DNA from: JBAXAM01 sp964565935
Lineage (GTDB): Bacteria > Pseudomonadota > Gammaproteobacteria > UBA9339
Direction of reading: 5' to 3'
Assembly: GCA_964565935.1 (NCBI GenBank)
Contig: CAZMGW010000003.1
Location: 1 to 61,031, forward strand
Length of the DNA stretch: 61,031 nt
Translations under genes and position numbers: made by a program
Shown here: in pieces, positions 35,848-44,441 of the stretch
How the letters are laid out: every line of letters begins with the position of its first letter
Numbering within the stretch: the stretch's first letter is position 1
Notes under the pieces: model-generated
What the model was told of the DNA's origin: nothing
Database searches by the model: none
What the model saw: only the letters and a program-made list of their open reading frames with translations

Positions 35848-36317
35848 TGTTAAGCAAACGGATAGTAGAGTTATTAGTCGGTTTATTTATGCTTGCTGGA
35901 ATCCTTGCTATGTTCGCGTTAGCGTTCAAGGTGAGTGGTCTTAGTCAATACTCTAGCCGTGATTCTTTTCATGTTAGCGCAATTTTCGATAATATCGGCG
36001 ATTTAAAAGTGCGCGCGCCAGTTACCATTGCTGGGGTGCGCGTCGGTGAAGTTGATAGCATTAGTATTGATGCTAATAACTTTAAAGCCGAAGTGGGGAT
36101 GCGTATCGATAAACGTCAAAACAAATTACCCGCAGACACAACAGCAAAAATTTTAACCGCAGGTTTGATTGGCGCGAATTATATCGAATTAATTCCTGGT
36201 TATGGTGAATCTGATCTTAAAGAGGGCGTTGTAATAATCGATACCCAGCCGGCAATAATTTTAGAGAATTTGATCGGGCAGTTGATGTATAAGTTGGGGG
36301 ATGGCGGTAAGAAATAG
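35841..36317 (+). CDS. mlaD: MCE-domain protein MlaD
   Basis: MlaD forms a periplasmic hexameric ring with a hydrophobic pore, anchored to MlaFEB. One N-terminal membrane helix (about residues 10-30) precedes the MCE domain: VSAIFDNIGDLKVRAPVTIAGVRVGEV is the core, quoted here as FDNIGDLKVRAPVTIAGVRV. GLIGANYIELIPG follows. It has 158 residues, a normal length. The frame after it runs open for 31 codons before the real mlaC start. Confidence 0.95.
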   Translation: MVMLSKRIVELLVGLFMLAGILAMFALAFKVSGLSQYSSRDSFHVSAIFDNIGDLKVRAPVTIAGVRVGEVDSISIDANNFKAEVGMRIDKRQNKLPADTTAKILTAGLIGANYIELIPGYGESDLKEGVVIIDTQPAIILENLIGQLMYKLGDGGKK

Positions 36318-36410
36318 TTGTTGTGTAATCAAAAAAAAACAATTCTGCTCCGCAGAGCTGGGTTACGGAGAACGGTTTTCGAAGGACGTGCAATAAAAAT
36401 TGGAGATCAT

Positions 36411-37025
36411 ATGAAACTTGTAAAAATCTTGGTTGTTATATTTGGTGTGTTGTTTGGGGCGTCTAGCTTTGCAGTTGCTGCAGATCCGGCACCGCTTGCT
36501 ATGATTAAAAGTACTTCAAGCCAAATGTTGCGAGAACTTGATAGGCATATCGGAAACCTAAAGAACAATGATAAATTAGTTTATGATTTAGTGAATCGAG
36601 TTTTAGTACCACATTTTGATTTAATTAGCATGTCTCGAGCTGTTATTGGGCCTAATTATTGGCAACAGGCATCTAGCAACACACAGCAGCAATTTATAAA
36701 AGAGTTCACGCGCTATGTGATTCGTACCTATTCTTCCGCCTTGCAATCTTATGATGGTGAAACAATTAAATTTTATCCAATTCGTGGTGGGATTAGTAGT
36801 AAAGTGCAGATCGATAGCGATTTGTTGTTAAAAAATGGACCCCCGATTCAAATGCAGTATCGTTTATTGCAGCAAGGAAGCCAGTGGTTGATTTATGATT
36901 TTAGCGTCGACGGGGTGAGTATTATAAAAAATTATAATTCACAATTCGCAGGTACCTTGCGGCAAGGCGGTTTGGATGCTGTAGTGAAACAGTTACAAAA
37001 AAATAATGCACGTAATTTAAAATGA
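36411..37025 (+). CDS. mlaC: Periplasmic phospholipid shuttle MlaC
   Basis: MlaC carries phospholipid between the outer-membrane MlaA-porin complex and MlaD. The ATG at 36411 is chosen because TGGAG precedes it and the product then opens with a signal peptide (MKLVKILVVIFGVLFG, cleaved near AVAAD). The frame upstream, back to 36318, is not needed. About 204 residues, with the family pattern VLVPHFDLISMSRAVIG and FVDGVSI-like FSVDGVSIIKNY. It overlaps mlaB. Confidence 0.94.
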   Translation: MKLVKILVVIFGVLFGASSFAVAADPAPLAMIKSTSSQMLRELDRHIGNLKNNDKLVYDLVNRVLVPHFDLISMSRAVIGPNYWQQASSNTQQQFIKEFTRYVIRTYSSALQSYDGETIKFYPIRGGISSKVQIDSDLLLKNGPPIQMQYRLLQQGSQWLIYDFSVDGVSIIKNYNSQFAGTLRQGGLDAVVKQLQKNNARNLK

Positions 37026-37315
37026 GCGCAATTGAAATCAATGATGTCGGTAATATTTGCATAAGTGGCGAGTTGAGCTTCGCTACTGTACCTGAGCTTA
37101 ATCGACGTGGTTGCGAATTTATAAAGCAGAACGCAAGTCTGGTTTTTGATTTAGATAAAGTGACTTTGAGTGATAATACAGGGGTTGCTTTATTGGTTGC
37201 ATGGGCTCGTTGTGCTAAAAGGATGAGCAAGAAAATTTCGTTTATTAATTTACCGCAACAACTTTTAGATCTTGTTAAAGCTAGTGGACTTGGGGAGATT
37301 TTGCGTGTTGAATAG
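37022..37315 (+). CDS. mlaB: STAS-domain protein MlaB
   Basis: MlaB is the small cytoplasmic STAS subunit that binds MlaF and is needed for ATPase function. The 97 residues contain the STAS core VFDLDKVTLSDNTGVALLVAW, in which the Ser-Asx segment of the loop is visible as SDNTG. It overlaps mlaC by 4 bases. The BolA-like gene ibaG found between mlaB and murA in E. coli is absent. Confidence 0.9.
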   Translation: MSAIEINDVGNICISGELSFATVPELNRRGCEFIKQNASLVFDLDKVTLSDNTGVALLVAWARCAKRMSKKISFINLPQQLLDLVKASGLGEILRVE

Positions 37316-37380
37316 CCTCTTTCCTAATTTAACATATTATCCGTGGCTTGCTGCGGGAACAAATTGAGAGCCATAAAAAA

Positions 37381-38649
37381 ATGGAAAAACTTATAATTAC
37401 TGGTGGTACGCCTTTAATAGGTGAAGTGCGTATTTCGGGTGCAAAAAACGCCGTATTACCAATTTTGATTGCAACATTGTTAATTGATGAGCCGGTTATA
37501 ATTCGTAACGTTCCGCACTTACATGATGTTACTACAACTATGGAATTGCTGGGTAGTATGGGTGTGGATTTGTTAGTGCATGAAGGGTTGTCAATTGAAG
37601 TGAATTCACATTCGGTTAAGAATTTTTTTGCGCCATACGATCTGGTGAAAACTATGCGCGCATCAGTGCTAGTGTTAGGGCCTCTTTTGGGACGCTATGG
37701 CGAAGCAAAAGTTTCATTTCCTGGGGGTTGTGCTATCGGTGTTCGCCCTGTTGACCAACATTTAAAGGGGATGGAAGCGCTAGGCGCCAAAATCAATATA
37801 CAAAATGGTTATATTGAAGCAAAAGTAAATGGCCGTTTAAAGGGTGCCGAAATTGTTACTGATATGGTTACTGTTACTGGAACCGAAAATATTTTAATGG
37901 CAGCAGTGCTTGCTGAAGGAACATCCGTTATTAAAAATGCTGCGCGTGAACCAGAAGTGTGCGATTTAGCCAATTTTTTAAATGCGATGGGTGCAAAAAT
38001 TTCTGGAATTGGAACAGACACGCTAACGGTTGAGGGGGTTGAGCGTCTGCATGGCGGCGAATATAAAATATTGCCTGATCGTATCGAGGCTGGAACTTAT
38101 TTGGTTGCTGGCGCGCTTACTCGTGGTCGGGTGAAACTAAAAGACGTTGCACCACAAACGATGACGGCAGTTCTTGATAAATTTACTGAAGCTGGAGCTG
38201 TAATTACCACGGGTTCAGATTGGATTGAGCTAGACATGCAAGAACGTCAGCCGCAAGCGGTTGATATTTGTACGGCGCCATATCCTGAATTTCCAACAGA
38301 TATGCAGGCACAATTTCTTGCGATGAATTGTGTGGCGCAAGGAAAAGGTAGTATCACCGAAACAATTTTTGAAAATAGATTTATGCATGTGCAAGAGCTA
38401 CAACGCCTTGGTGCGAATATTACGCTAGATGGTAATACGGCAATCACGATTGGTAGACCGATGCTTATTGGTGCTCCTGTTATGGCTACAGATTTGCGCG
38501 CTTCTGCCAGCTTGGTTTTGGCTGGTCTTATGGCGGAAGGTCAAACAGCTGTTGATCGTATTTATCATATTGATCGAGGGTACGAATGTATCGAAGAAAA
38601 ACTCTCGCAACTTGGTGCAAAAATACATAGAGTACCAGCCAAACAGTAG
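37381..38649 (+). CDS. murA: UDP-GlcNAc 1-carboxyvinyltransferase MurA
   Basis: MurA transfers enolpyruvate to UDP-GlcNAc, the first committed step of peptidoglycan synthesis, and is the fosfomycin target. The ATG at 37381 (MEKLIITGG) is the family start; the open frame from 37348 adds 11 unlikely residues. Substrate-binding SGAKNAVLPI is near residue 19. Catalytic Cys117 is in FPGGCAIG, so the enzyme should be fosfomycin-sensitive. It has 422 residues. It ends the mla operon. Confidence 0.97.
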   Translation: MEKLIITGGTPLIGEVRISGAKNAVLPILIATLLIDEPVIIRNVPHLHDVTTTMELLGSMGVDLLVHEGLSIEVNSHSVKNFFAPYDLVKTMRASVLVLGPLLGRYGEAKVSFPGGCAIGVRPVDQHLKGMEALGAKINIQNGYIEAKVNGRLKGAEIVTDMVTVTGTENILMAAVLAEGTSVIKNAAREPEVCDLANFLNAMGAKISGIGTDTLTVEGVERLHGGEYKILPDRIEAGTYLVAGALTRGRVKLKDVAPQTMTAVLDKFTEAGAVITTGSDWIELDMQERQPQAVDICTAPYPEFPTDMQAQFLAMNCVAQGKGSITETIFENRFMHVQELQRLGANITLDGNTAITIGRPMLIGAPVMATDLRASASLVLAGLMAEGQTAVDRIYHIDRGYECIEEKLSQLGAKIHRVPAKQ

Positions 38650-38677
38650 CCTAGTCTTAACAAGTCTGCGTCCGTTT

Positions 38678-38863
38678 TTACTCTTTTGCGGAGTTTTCCC
38701 TGATTTTTTTGTAAACTTCTTCGCGATGAACAGAAACTTCTTTTGGCGCCTCAATGCCGATTTTTGCATGGGTGCTTTTTGTGTTTAGAAGAGTGATGGT
38801 GATTTTTTCTTTTTCATCCCCGATGATTATTGATTCACCAACGAGACGTGTTAGAACTAGCAT
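38678..38863 (-). CDS. csrA: Carbon storage regulator CsrA
   Basis: CsrA is a dimeric RNA-binding protein that represses translation by binding GGA motifs in leaders. In Legionella relatives it controls the switch between replication and transmission. The 61 residues begin MLVLTRLVGESIIIGD and contain the RNA-binding VHREEVY. GxxAPxxVxVHR is present as GIEAPKEVSVHR. A strong AAGGAG precedes the ATG. It is convergent with murA. Confidence 0.96.
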   Translation of the reverse strand: MLVLTRLVGESIIIGDEKEKITITLLNTKSTHAKIGIEAPKEVSVHREEVYKKIRENSAKE

Positions 38864-38988
38864 AAATATTTTTCTCCTTAGAACAGTTTATTAAAAATCT
38901 AATTAGCCCTTTTTTCTAAATCAAACCACAAAATAAGAAATAAAATCCTACGCATGTTAGGTGTATTTTTATAAAAATGGTATATCGA

Positions 38989-39057
38989 TTTTTATAAGTA
39001 AAATTCTTTTATAAAATTAAGGTATTAAATTTATATGATAATTTTATAAGTAAAATC
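38989..39057. repeat. AT-rich direct repeats between csrA and the unknown 439-residue gene
   Basis: TTTTATAAGTAAAAT occurs at 38990-39004 and again at 39042-39056, 52 bases apart. Similar TTTTATAAAA stretches lie at about 38966-38976 and 39007-39016. The region lies upstream of csrA on the minus strand. It could hold binding sites for a regulator or be simple AT-rich drift. Confidence 0.45.
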
Positions 39058-39079
39058 ATAATGATGTTTGTTTGTCTCC

Positions 39080-40399
39080 CTAAATCCGGTTCATGATTCG
39101 TACGCACCCTCTTAAAAATGAGCCATTATTGGCAAATTTCCTGACTTGTTTTTTTGTCGTGTCGTGTCTCAAAGATAAATCGCTTTTTGGTATTTCAGTG
39201 CTTGGTCTTATATGTGGACCGTAGGCAAAAGTGTCGCTATGGAAAAAATCAAACCGTATTTTATTGATTGTTTCACAAAAAGGTTGAGCGGGTTGCTCAA
39301 GCATTTGCCAGTGGGTTTTTTCAATGAAAAGATCTATTAATTCTTTTAAGTTGCGTATGGTTTCAATAATGCTAGTTGTTTGTTTCAATTTCGGTGTAGA
39401 TTCTAGCAATGTTGGATTTTGGAGAGAGTAATAAACTGGTGAATTGTCGTTAGCGCGGAAATACTTTGGTTGCATTATTGTAGGAATGTTTTGCAAATGA
39501 TAAATATCTTCGTAGATGGTTTGAATTTCTTTTATTGGTCCTGAATTTTCAGTGTTTATTGCGGGCGAGCTTGCTGGCAGTACTCCCGCGCCAATAAGAA
39601 GCAGGTGTTTTAGTGTGTCAATTACATAAGGATCAAATTTTAAATTATTGGCATTCAAGTTTCGAGCAAATACCTCCCATATAACATCTAAAACAGATTT
39701 TTTCCGTGCATATTCGCAGTGGAGCCATCCTTGTTGCCCTAAATAAAGGCGCAACTCTTGCCAAGCCGAATCATTTTTTATTTTGTCGAACCATTTATTT
39801 GATAAAACTATCAATTCACAATGCCATTTTTTTGAAAAATAAGGGCTGTTTGCTAGTTGAGTAAATACTTGCCATTGATCAAATAAACGTTTTGGTGGCG
39901 GTGCGGAAATACCAAAGACGTTTTTTAATTTTTTATGCGAGATGGTTTCACTGATTTTTGGAAGCATGTACAAAGATCGTGCGCCAGAGGTAATGGTGTA
40001 AGGAGTGGTCCAGCCAAAATGCTCCCAAATGCCGATATCGAAACCTTTGCCATGAAATGCGGCACAAAAAACCTTATTGTCAATTTCAAGACATGTTTCA
40101 ACATTATTATGTGTAATTATGCCAAGTGGAATAGGGCTGTAATTTAGTTGTTCACGGATTTTTTGTGAGATTTTTGTATCGGTTATGGGAATTGAAGATT
40201 TATGTTCGTCGGGCAGATAAAATCTTGTTTTTTTTGCAATTTTGGCCCCAAATGGATAGCGTATACGAAATATAGGGTATTCTTTTCCGGGTGATATGGA
40301 ATCTATTATATTACCTAATTTCTTGCAGGAATTAGCAACAGTATTCCTTGATTCTTCCCAGGTAACTTCTTCAATAAATTGATTATTTTCTTCCTTCAT
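39080..40399 (-). CDS. Conserved-looking protein of unknown function, 439 residues
   Basis: I do not recognise this protein. It starts at an ATG with a good ribosome site (AAGGA, 5-6 bases ahead). It has no signal peptide and no membrane segment, so it is probably cytoplasmic or a translocated effector. It is rich in Trp, Tyr, Lys and Asn, with a segment FWTT-like HFGWTTPYTITSGARSLYML near residue 130 and helical C-terminal parts. It stands alone between csrA and rlmJ. No catalytic motif can be assigned. Confidence 0.82.
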   Translation of the reverse strand: MKEENNQFIEEVTWEESRNTVANSCKKLGNIIDSISPGKEYPIFRIRYPFGAKIAKKTRFYLPDEHKSSIPITDTKISQKIREQLNYSPIPLGIITHNNVETCLEIDNKVFCAAFHGKGFDIGIWEHFGWTTPYTITSGARSLYMLPKISETISHKKLKNVFGISAPPPKRLFDQWQVFTQLANSPYFSKKWHCELIVLSNKWFDKIKNDSAWQELRLYLGQQGWLHCEYARKKSVLDVIWEVFARNLNANNLKFDPYVIDTLKHLLLIGAGVLPASSPAINTENSGPIKEIQTIYEDIYHLQNIPTIMQPKYFRANDNSPVYYSLQNPTLLESTPKLKQTTSIIETIRNLKELIDLFIEKTHWQMLEQPAQPFCETINKIRFDFFHSDTFAYGPHIRPSTEIPKSDLSLRHDTTKKQVRKFANNGSFLRGCVRIMNRI

Positions 40400-40442
40400 G
40401 AGTTCCTTGTTATAGCGTATACAACTTTTAAGTGTAGCAGGG

Positions 40443-40469
40443 TTTTAGAAAGTCGAGGTTTTTCTAAAA
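40443..40469. terminator. Hairpin between rlmJ and the unknown gene
   Basis: TTTTAGAAA (40443-40451) and TTTCTAAAA (40461-40469) form a perfect 9-bp stem with a 9-base loop. It lies downstream of rlmJ and upstream of the 439-residue gene, both on the minus strand. The stem is AT-rich and has no long T-run on the minus strand, so termination is only a suggestion. Confidence 0.3.
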
Positions 40470-40504
40470 AATATTTTTTGATGTGAATTTTTTTGGCAGT
40501 AAAG

Positions 40505-41350
40505 CTAGAGGGCAGAATCGATCTTTTTGATATCCCAGCTTCCGGTTGAATCAAGTGCAAGAGCCTTGCATAGCCAGGAGAGGGTGGGTTTAAGCTCTAT
40601 TTCAAACTGCCAGGGTGCGTTGATTATTATCAGGCCGCAGCTCGTTAATCCTGAATCCTCAATATTTTTGTTCACTGACAGTTCTATAGCTAATATGTTT
40701 TTGCATTCGATAGTTCTTAGGTTTGCATAAAAATTTTTTACTTCGAGCAGGTTTTTAATAGGGTACCAAATCATGTAAATGCCACTAGAAAATCGTTTTA
40801 AGGCTGTTTGTAGTTCTGTGACAATTTGTTCAAATTCATTTTTTTCTTCAAAAGGGGGGTCAATTAATATCAAACCACGCCCACACTTTGGCGGTAAAAA
40901 GGCTTTTAGGCCTTGATAGCCATTGGTGTGATGAACAGCAACTTGTTTGTCTCGATAAAAATATCTCTTTAATAGGAGTACATCTTCTTTATGCAGCTCT
41001 GTCAAAACCATGTGATCTTGAGTCCGCAATAGCATGCGCATAATCAGAGGCGATCCGGGATAAAAGTGTAACTTTTTAGTGTGAGAATTTACAGCCCGAA
41101 CAGTGTCTTGGTAAGTTTTAATGGTCGAAGGGCAGTCATGAAGATTGTAAATACGTGCCACACCATTTTCATATTCACGAGTTTTTTGTGTGCTTTCAGC
41201 TGTTAGATCGTATTTGCCAATACCAGCATGTGTATCTAAATAAAGTAAGGGAGAGTTTTTTTTGAACAAAGATCCAGCCAACATAATTAAAACACAGTGT
41301 TTAAAGACATCAGCAAAGTTACCGGTATGATAAATGTGTCGGTAGTTCAT
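40505..41350 (-). CDS. rlmJ: 23S rRNA (adenine-N6)-methyltransferase RlmJ
   Basis: RlmJ methylates N6 of A2030 in 23S rRNA. The ATG at 41350 (MNYRHIYHTGNFADVFKH) matches the RlmJ N-terminus; the open frame to 41467 adds 39 unrelated residues. LYLDTHAGIGKYDL near residue 48 is the SAM-binding motif, and LILIDPPFEEKNEF is the DPPF catalytic motif of N6-adenine methyltransferases. It has 281 residues, close to E. coli's 280. Confidence 0.95.
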   Translation of the reverse strand: MNYRHIYHTGNFADVFKHCVLIMLAGSLFKKNSPLLYLDTHAGIGKYDLTAESTQKTREYENGVARIYNLHDCPSTIKTYQDTVRAVNSHTKKLHFYPGSPLIMRMLLRTQDHMVLTELHKEDVLLLKRYFYRDKQVAVHHTNGYQGLKAFLPPKCGRGLILIDPPFEEKNEFEQIVTELQTALKRFSSGIYMIWYPIKNLLEVKNFYANLRTIECKNILAIELSVNKNIEDSGLTSCGLIIINAPWQFEIELKPTLSWLCKALALDSTGSWDIKKIDSAL

Positions 41351-41461
41351 GTTTATGCCCTTCGCTAATTGATTGATGCGCTTCCCATTTACGTAAAAAG
41401 TAAGTTCCTGGCGCTCGCAGTGCGTGTAGTGCCTAAATTCAATTATCGAAGAGTATAAACT

Positions 41462-41495
41462 CCACAAAAAAATACCCCAAAGCCGTTTTTTGTGG
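41462..41495. terminator. Hairpin between degP and rlmJ
   Basis: CCACAAAAAA (41462-41471) is repeated inverted as TTTTTTGTGG (41486-41495), a perfect 10-bp stem with a 14-base loop. It lies 11 bases beyond the degP stop in the direction of transcription. The A/T-rich stem could work as a bidirectional intrinsic terminator, though the classical GC-rich stem is lacking. Confidence 0.4.
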
Positions 41496-41505
41496 ATGTG
41501 TTAAG

Positions 41506-42867
41506 TTATTCCTCAAGCACCAAGAAAATATTGCCGCTTAGCCCGCGTTTTACCTCAAGCAATAATTGCTTATTATTTTTATTTGCAATTGTTTGCAACT
41601 CATTGATTGTGGTTACTGGTTGATTAGTGGCAGTAAGAATAATGTCACCCGGGATGAGGCCGCAACTGTGAGCAACGCTTCCATCAGCAACGTATAACAC
41701 TTCTACCCCTTTTATTTGTTTGTTATCTATCAATAAGTTAAAGCTTTTTAGCCCTAAACCAGATAGTAAGGTTGTTGGTGCTTCCTGCGCGACTTTTTTC
41801 AAATTATCAGGGTCGGCTATTATGGGTTGCAGGGTAATTAATTTATTGCCACGGCGTACTTGTAAGTCTACTTTGGAGCCAATGCTTAATAAACTCGCTA
41901 CATTTCTAATTTGTGTGGAAGAGTGAACTGGTTTGTCCATGATTTTTATAATCACGTCTTTGCTTTTTAATCCTGCGGTGGCGGCAGGAGAGCCTTCTAT
42001 TACTTCTGAAATTAGTGCTCCTTCTCCAGGGTGTTGTAAGTTCATGGCTTCAGCTAGAGCTGGAGTGATATTTTGTACCATGACGCCCATAACCCCGCGC
42101 CTTACTCTTCCATATTTAATTAGTTGCTCGGTTATACTTTTAACCATGTTGCTTGGTATGGCAAGACCAATTCCGATATTAACTGGAACTGGCGCAATAA
42201 TTGCAGTATTGATGCCAATAAGTTCACCGCTCATATTTACTAACGCACCACCAGAGCTACCTGGATTGATTGACGCGTCGGTTTGAATAAAGTTTTCAAA
42301 ACCTTCAACCCCAAGCTCGCTGCGCTCAAGCCCACTAATTACGCCAGATGTAACCGTTTGTTGTAAACCAAAAGGGTTGCCAATTGCACATACGAAATCA
42401 CCGACTTTTAATTTATCAGAGTCACCAAAATTTGCGTTTTTAAGACGGTTTGCTTTTATTTGTATTACAGCAATGTCAGAAGGGGCGTCATAGCCAATAA
42501 CTTTAGCTCTAATGCTGCGGCCATTGCTAAGTGTGACAGTAATAGCTTGAGCATCTTTTATGACATGAGCATTAGTTACAATGTAACCATGTTCTGCGTC
42601 GATAATAACTCCTGATCCAAGGTCTTCAAATCTTGGATTAAATCTGGAGTTATTTTGAATTCGTTGTTTACCTTGTGCTTGCAAATTAGCTGCTGGTATT
42701 TCGCCGCGGACTGAAATATTGACTACAGTCTCCATAACTTTTTGCAACATTGGAGCAAGGCTAGGGTGGGCTTCAGCGATAATTCCGGCTACAGGTCTGC
42801 CAGCATGGCAGGTGATGGTTAAAAATATAGCCAAAATCACAAATAAGGCGTGTTTTAGATGTTTCAT
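41506..42867 (-). CDS. degP: DegP/DegQ-type periplasmic serine endoprotease
   Basis: This HtrA protease and chaperone degrades or refolds damaged envelope proteins. The ATG at 42867 is chosen: AAGGAC precedes it and the product opens with a signal peptide (MKHLKHALFVILAIF, cleaved near CHA). The catalytic triad is His101 (TNAHV), Asp131 (SDIAV) and Ser205 (GSSGG). Two PDZ domains follow (about residues 260-350 and 370-450). It has 453 residues. Together with rseP it indicates a sigma-E-like envelope stress system. Confidence 0.95.
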   Translation of the reverse strand: MKHLKHALFVILAIFLTITCHAGRPVAGIIAEAHPSLAPMLQKVMETVVNISVRGEIPAANLQAQGKQRIQNNSRFNPRFEDLGSGVIIDAEHGYIVTNAHVIKDAQAITVTLSNGRSIRAKVIGYDAPSDIAVIQIKANRLKNANFGDSDKLKVGDFVCAIGNPFGLQQTVTSGVISGLERSELGVEGFENFIQTDASINPGSSGGALVNMSGELIGINTAIIAPVPVNIGIGLAIPSNMVKSITEQLIKYGRVRRGVMGVMVQNITPALAEAMNLQHPGEGALISEVIEGSPAATAGLKSKDVIIKIMDKPVHSSTQIRNVASLLSIGSKVDLQVRRGNKLITLQPIIADPDNLKKVAQEAPTTLLSGLGLKSFNLLIDNKQIKGVEVLYVADGSVAHSCGLIPGDIILTATNQPVTTINELQTIANKNNKQLLLEVKRGLSGNIFLVLEE

Positions 42868-42972
42868 GTGATCGTCCTTTTTGATTGTACATTCAATGTA
42901 GTTACAATAAGGATGCACCTATTTGTTTGATTTGTAAATAGTTGTTGCGGGGCCGCCTCGTTAAAATTTATT

Positions 42973-43109
42973 GTCAAAACTTATGGATTTTTTGCTTTTG
43001 GAACGGCCGCTTTCACATTGCTGTCGACTGCTGATTCTCCATCTGAAATATCGGTAGTGGATCGCATGTAAAAGCCGGCCGTTCCAACGCCAAATCCATA
43101 AGCCTTGAC
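42973..43109 (-). repeat. MITE-like palindromic element, family B, copy 1
   Basis: The element starts GTCAAAACTTATGG and ends in a decayed inverted copy (AAATCCATAAGCCTTGAC). It pairs over about 48 bases at each end, including GGAACGGC / GCCGTTCC. It matches the reverse complement of 54700-54833 over its whole length with scattered substitutions. It carries no gene. The gap between degP and birA (42868-43191) otherwise holds only this element and the relic at 43139. Confidence 0.8.
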
Positions 43110-43138
43110 CCCTCTAAAGCAACTCTGCTATTAGCACG

Positions 43139-43161
43139 GCCAAAGTATCCGGTTACTTTGG
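43139..43161. repeat. Relic of family A palindromic element
   Basis: GCCAAAGTATCC is joined directly to GGTTACTTTGG. These are the two terminal ends of the element at 54534-54653, with the interior lost. The flanking AGCACGGCC and a TTGCT-type linker are also shared (inverted) with the second locus, so the two intergenic regions descend from one composite repeat. Confidence 0.6.
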
Positions 43162-43191
43162 GAGGACAAAATCATCACGACTAAAGAGAAC

Positions 43192-44160
43192 CTAAAGTCT
43201 CAAAGAAACCTCTCCAACAGCAAATGGTTGGATTTTATTACTGCGATCTTTAAGCAAAAAATATCCCTGGTCATTAATGCCGCAACCAATGCCAGATATT
43301 TTTTGTTGCTGTGGTGTAATAATTGTGACTTTTTTCCCATAAGTGATATCTAGTTCATGCCACTTTTTGAGAAATGGCTTCAACCCGTTGTTTTGAAATG
43401 TAATTATTGTGGTTAATAGATTGTCTAATAATAAGCCGGTCAATTTATTTTTTTGTGGCGAAGCATCGATGATTTGCGCAACATTACACCAAGGTTGCTC
43501 AATTGTTTGAGCTGGTTTTTTTGGCATATTGACGTTTAAACCCACGCCAATTATGGCTTGATAAGCGTGATGAGCCTCTCCAGAAAGCTCAATCAAAATT
43601 CCCGCAAGTTTACGTTTTTGCCAAAGCACATCATTGGGCCATTTCAAAGCGATATTTTTTTTAACACCGTAGGCCTTCAAAGCTTCAGCAATGGCAATGG
43701 CAACAGCGATGCTCAAGCCACCTAATTCACCGGGTTCTTTTGTAAAGACCCAGCGCAATGATAAATAGATATTGCTGGCATATGGAGAAAACCACTGTCG
43801 CCCCAAGCGCCCCTTGCCAGCAGATTGGCTTTCAGCAAGGCAGATGTTGGTGTTTTTGCATTCTGCTAGATAGGTGTTGGTTGATGTGGTTTCATCAAGA
43901 ATCACCAAGTTATCAATAAAGTTTTTGTGTTTTTTGCTGGTGTATTGAGCAATTATTTTTTTATCGAAGAATTCTAAGCCGCCAGGTATGCGATAGCCTT
44001 TATTGGTTCTTGCTTCGATCTCGATTCCATGTTTTTTTGCTTGTTTGATGAGTTTGCAAATTGCGCTGCGGGTTAATCCCAGTTCATTTCCCAAATCTGA
44101 ACCAGAGTGAAAAGCGCCATCGCTTAATAGACGTAAAAGAGTTTTGATGTTGTTGTTCAT
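43192..44160 (-). CDS. birA: Biotin--protein ligase / biotin repressor BirA
   Basis: BirA activates biotin to biotinyl-AMP and attaches it to acetyl-CoA carboxylase; class II members also repress biotin genes. An N-terminal winged helix (residues about 1-60, with LGLTRSAICKLIKQAKKHGI) marks it as class II. The ligase domain has GKGRLGRQW (the biotin-binding GRGRxGR loop) and LKWPNDV. It has 322 residues, as in E. coli (321). Confidence 0.95.
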   Translation of the reverse strand: MNNNIKTLLRLLSDGAFHSGSDLGNELGLTRSAICKLIKQAKKHGIEIEARTNKGYRIPGGLEFFDKKIIAQYTSKKHKNFIDNLVILDETTSTNTYLAECKNTNICLAESQSAGKGRLGRQWFSPYASNIYLSLRWVFTKEPGELGGLSIAVAIAIAEALKAYGVKKNIALKWPNDVLWQKRKLAGILIELSGEAHHAYQAIIGVGLNVNMPKKPAQTIEQPWCNVAQIIDASPQKNKLTGLLLDNLLTTIITFQNNGLKPFLKKWHELDITYGKKVTIITPQQQKISGIGCGINDQGYFLLKDRSNKIQPFAVGEVSLRL

Positions 44161-44273
44161 ATAGCAAATTCCCGTGGCTTGCAGCAGAAGCGAAGCGATG
44201 AGGGTGATATGAACAGTTAAATATATTTCTTTGATGAAGTCAAACGCGTATGGAATCGGTACTCAGAAAAAAT

Positions 44274-44302
44274 TTGCGGCTTTGGATAAACTTGGTTAGA
44301 AT
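44274..44302 (+). promoter_or_regulatory. Sigma-70 promoter of the 4.5S RNA gene
   Basis: TTGCGG (44274-44279) and TAGAAT (44297-44302) are separated by exactly 17 bases. The predicted start, 44309-44310, coincides with the first paired base of the 4.5S RNA. Confidence 0.7.
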
Positions 44303-44309
44303 TCGCGTT

Positions 44310-44413
44310 GCCTCTTGTTGGTCCTCTTGCAACGATATTTTGCCAACCCCGCCAGGTCCGGAAGGAAGCAACGGTAACAAAAGATTCGGGTGCGAAGTAA
44401 ACTAACGAGGGGC
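44310..44413 (+). ncRNA. ffs: Signal recognition particle 4.5S RNA
   Basis: The diagnostic SRP helix-8 sequence GCCAGGTCCGGAAGGAAGCA lies at 44351-44370. It contains the GGAA tetraloop and the asymmetric loop that bind Ffh. The 5' part GTTGGTCCTCTTGCAACG matches the E. coli 4.5S 5' arm, and the ends pair (CCTC 44311-44314 with GAGG 44407-44410). About 104 nucleotides; the exact ends are estimates. It lies in the divergent gap between birA and rpmA. Confidence 0.93.
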
Positions 44414-44441
44414 TATCTATGACTGATAATCGTAATACTAG

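Noticed and set aside
36318..36410. N-terminal extension of mlaC
   Set aside because: The signal peptide and ribosome site place the start at 36411; the extension begins at the mlaD stop and has no family similarity.
37336..37356. Shared CCGTGGCTTGC(T/A)GC string before murA and again near 44174
   Set aside because: About 14 matching bases with no shared flanks; insufficient to call a repeat family.
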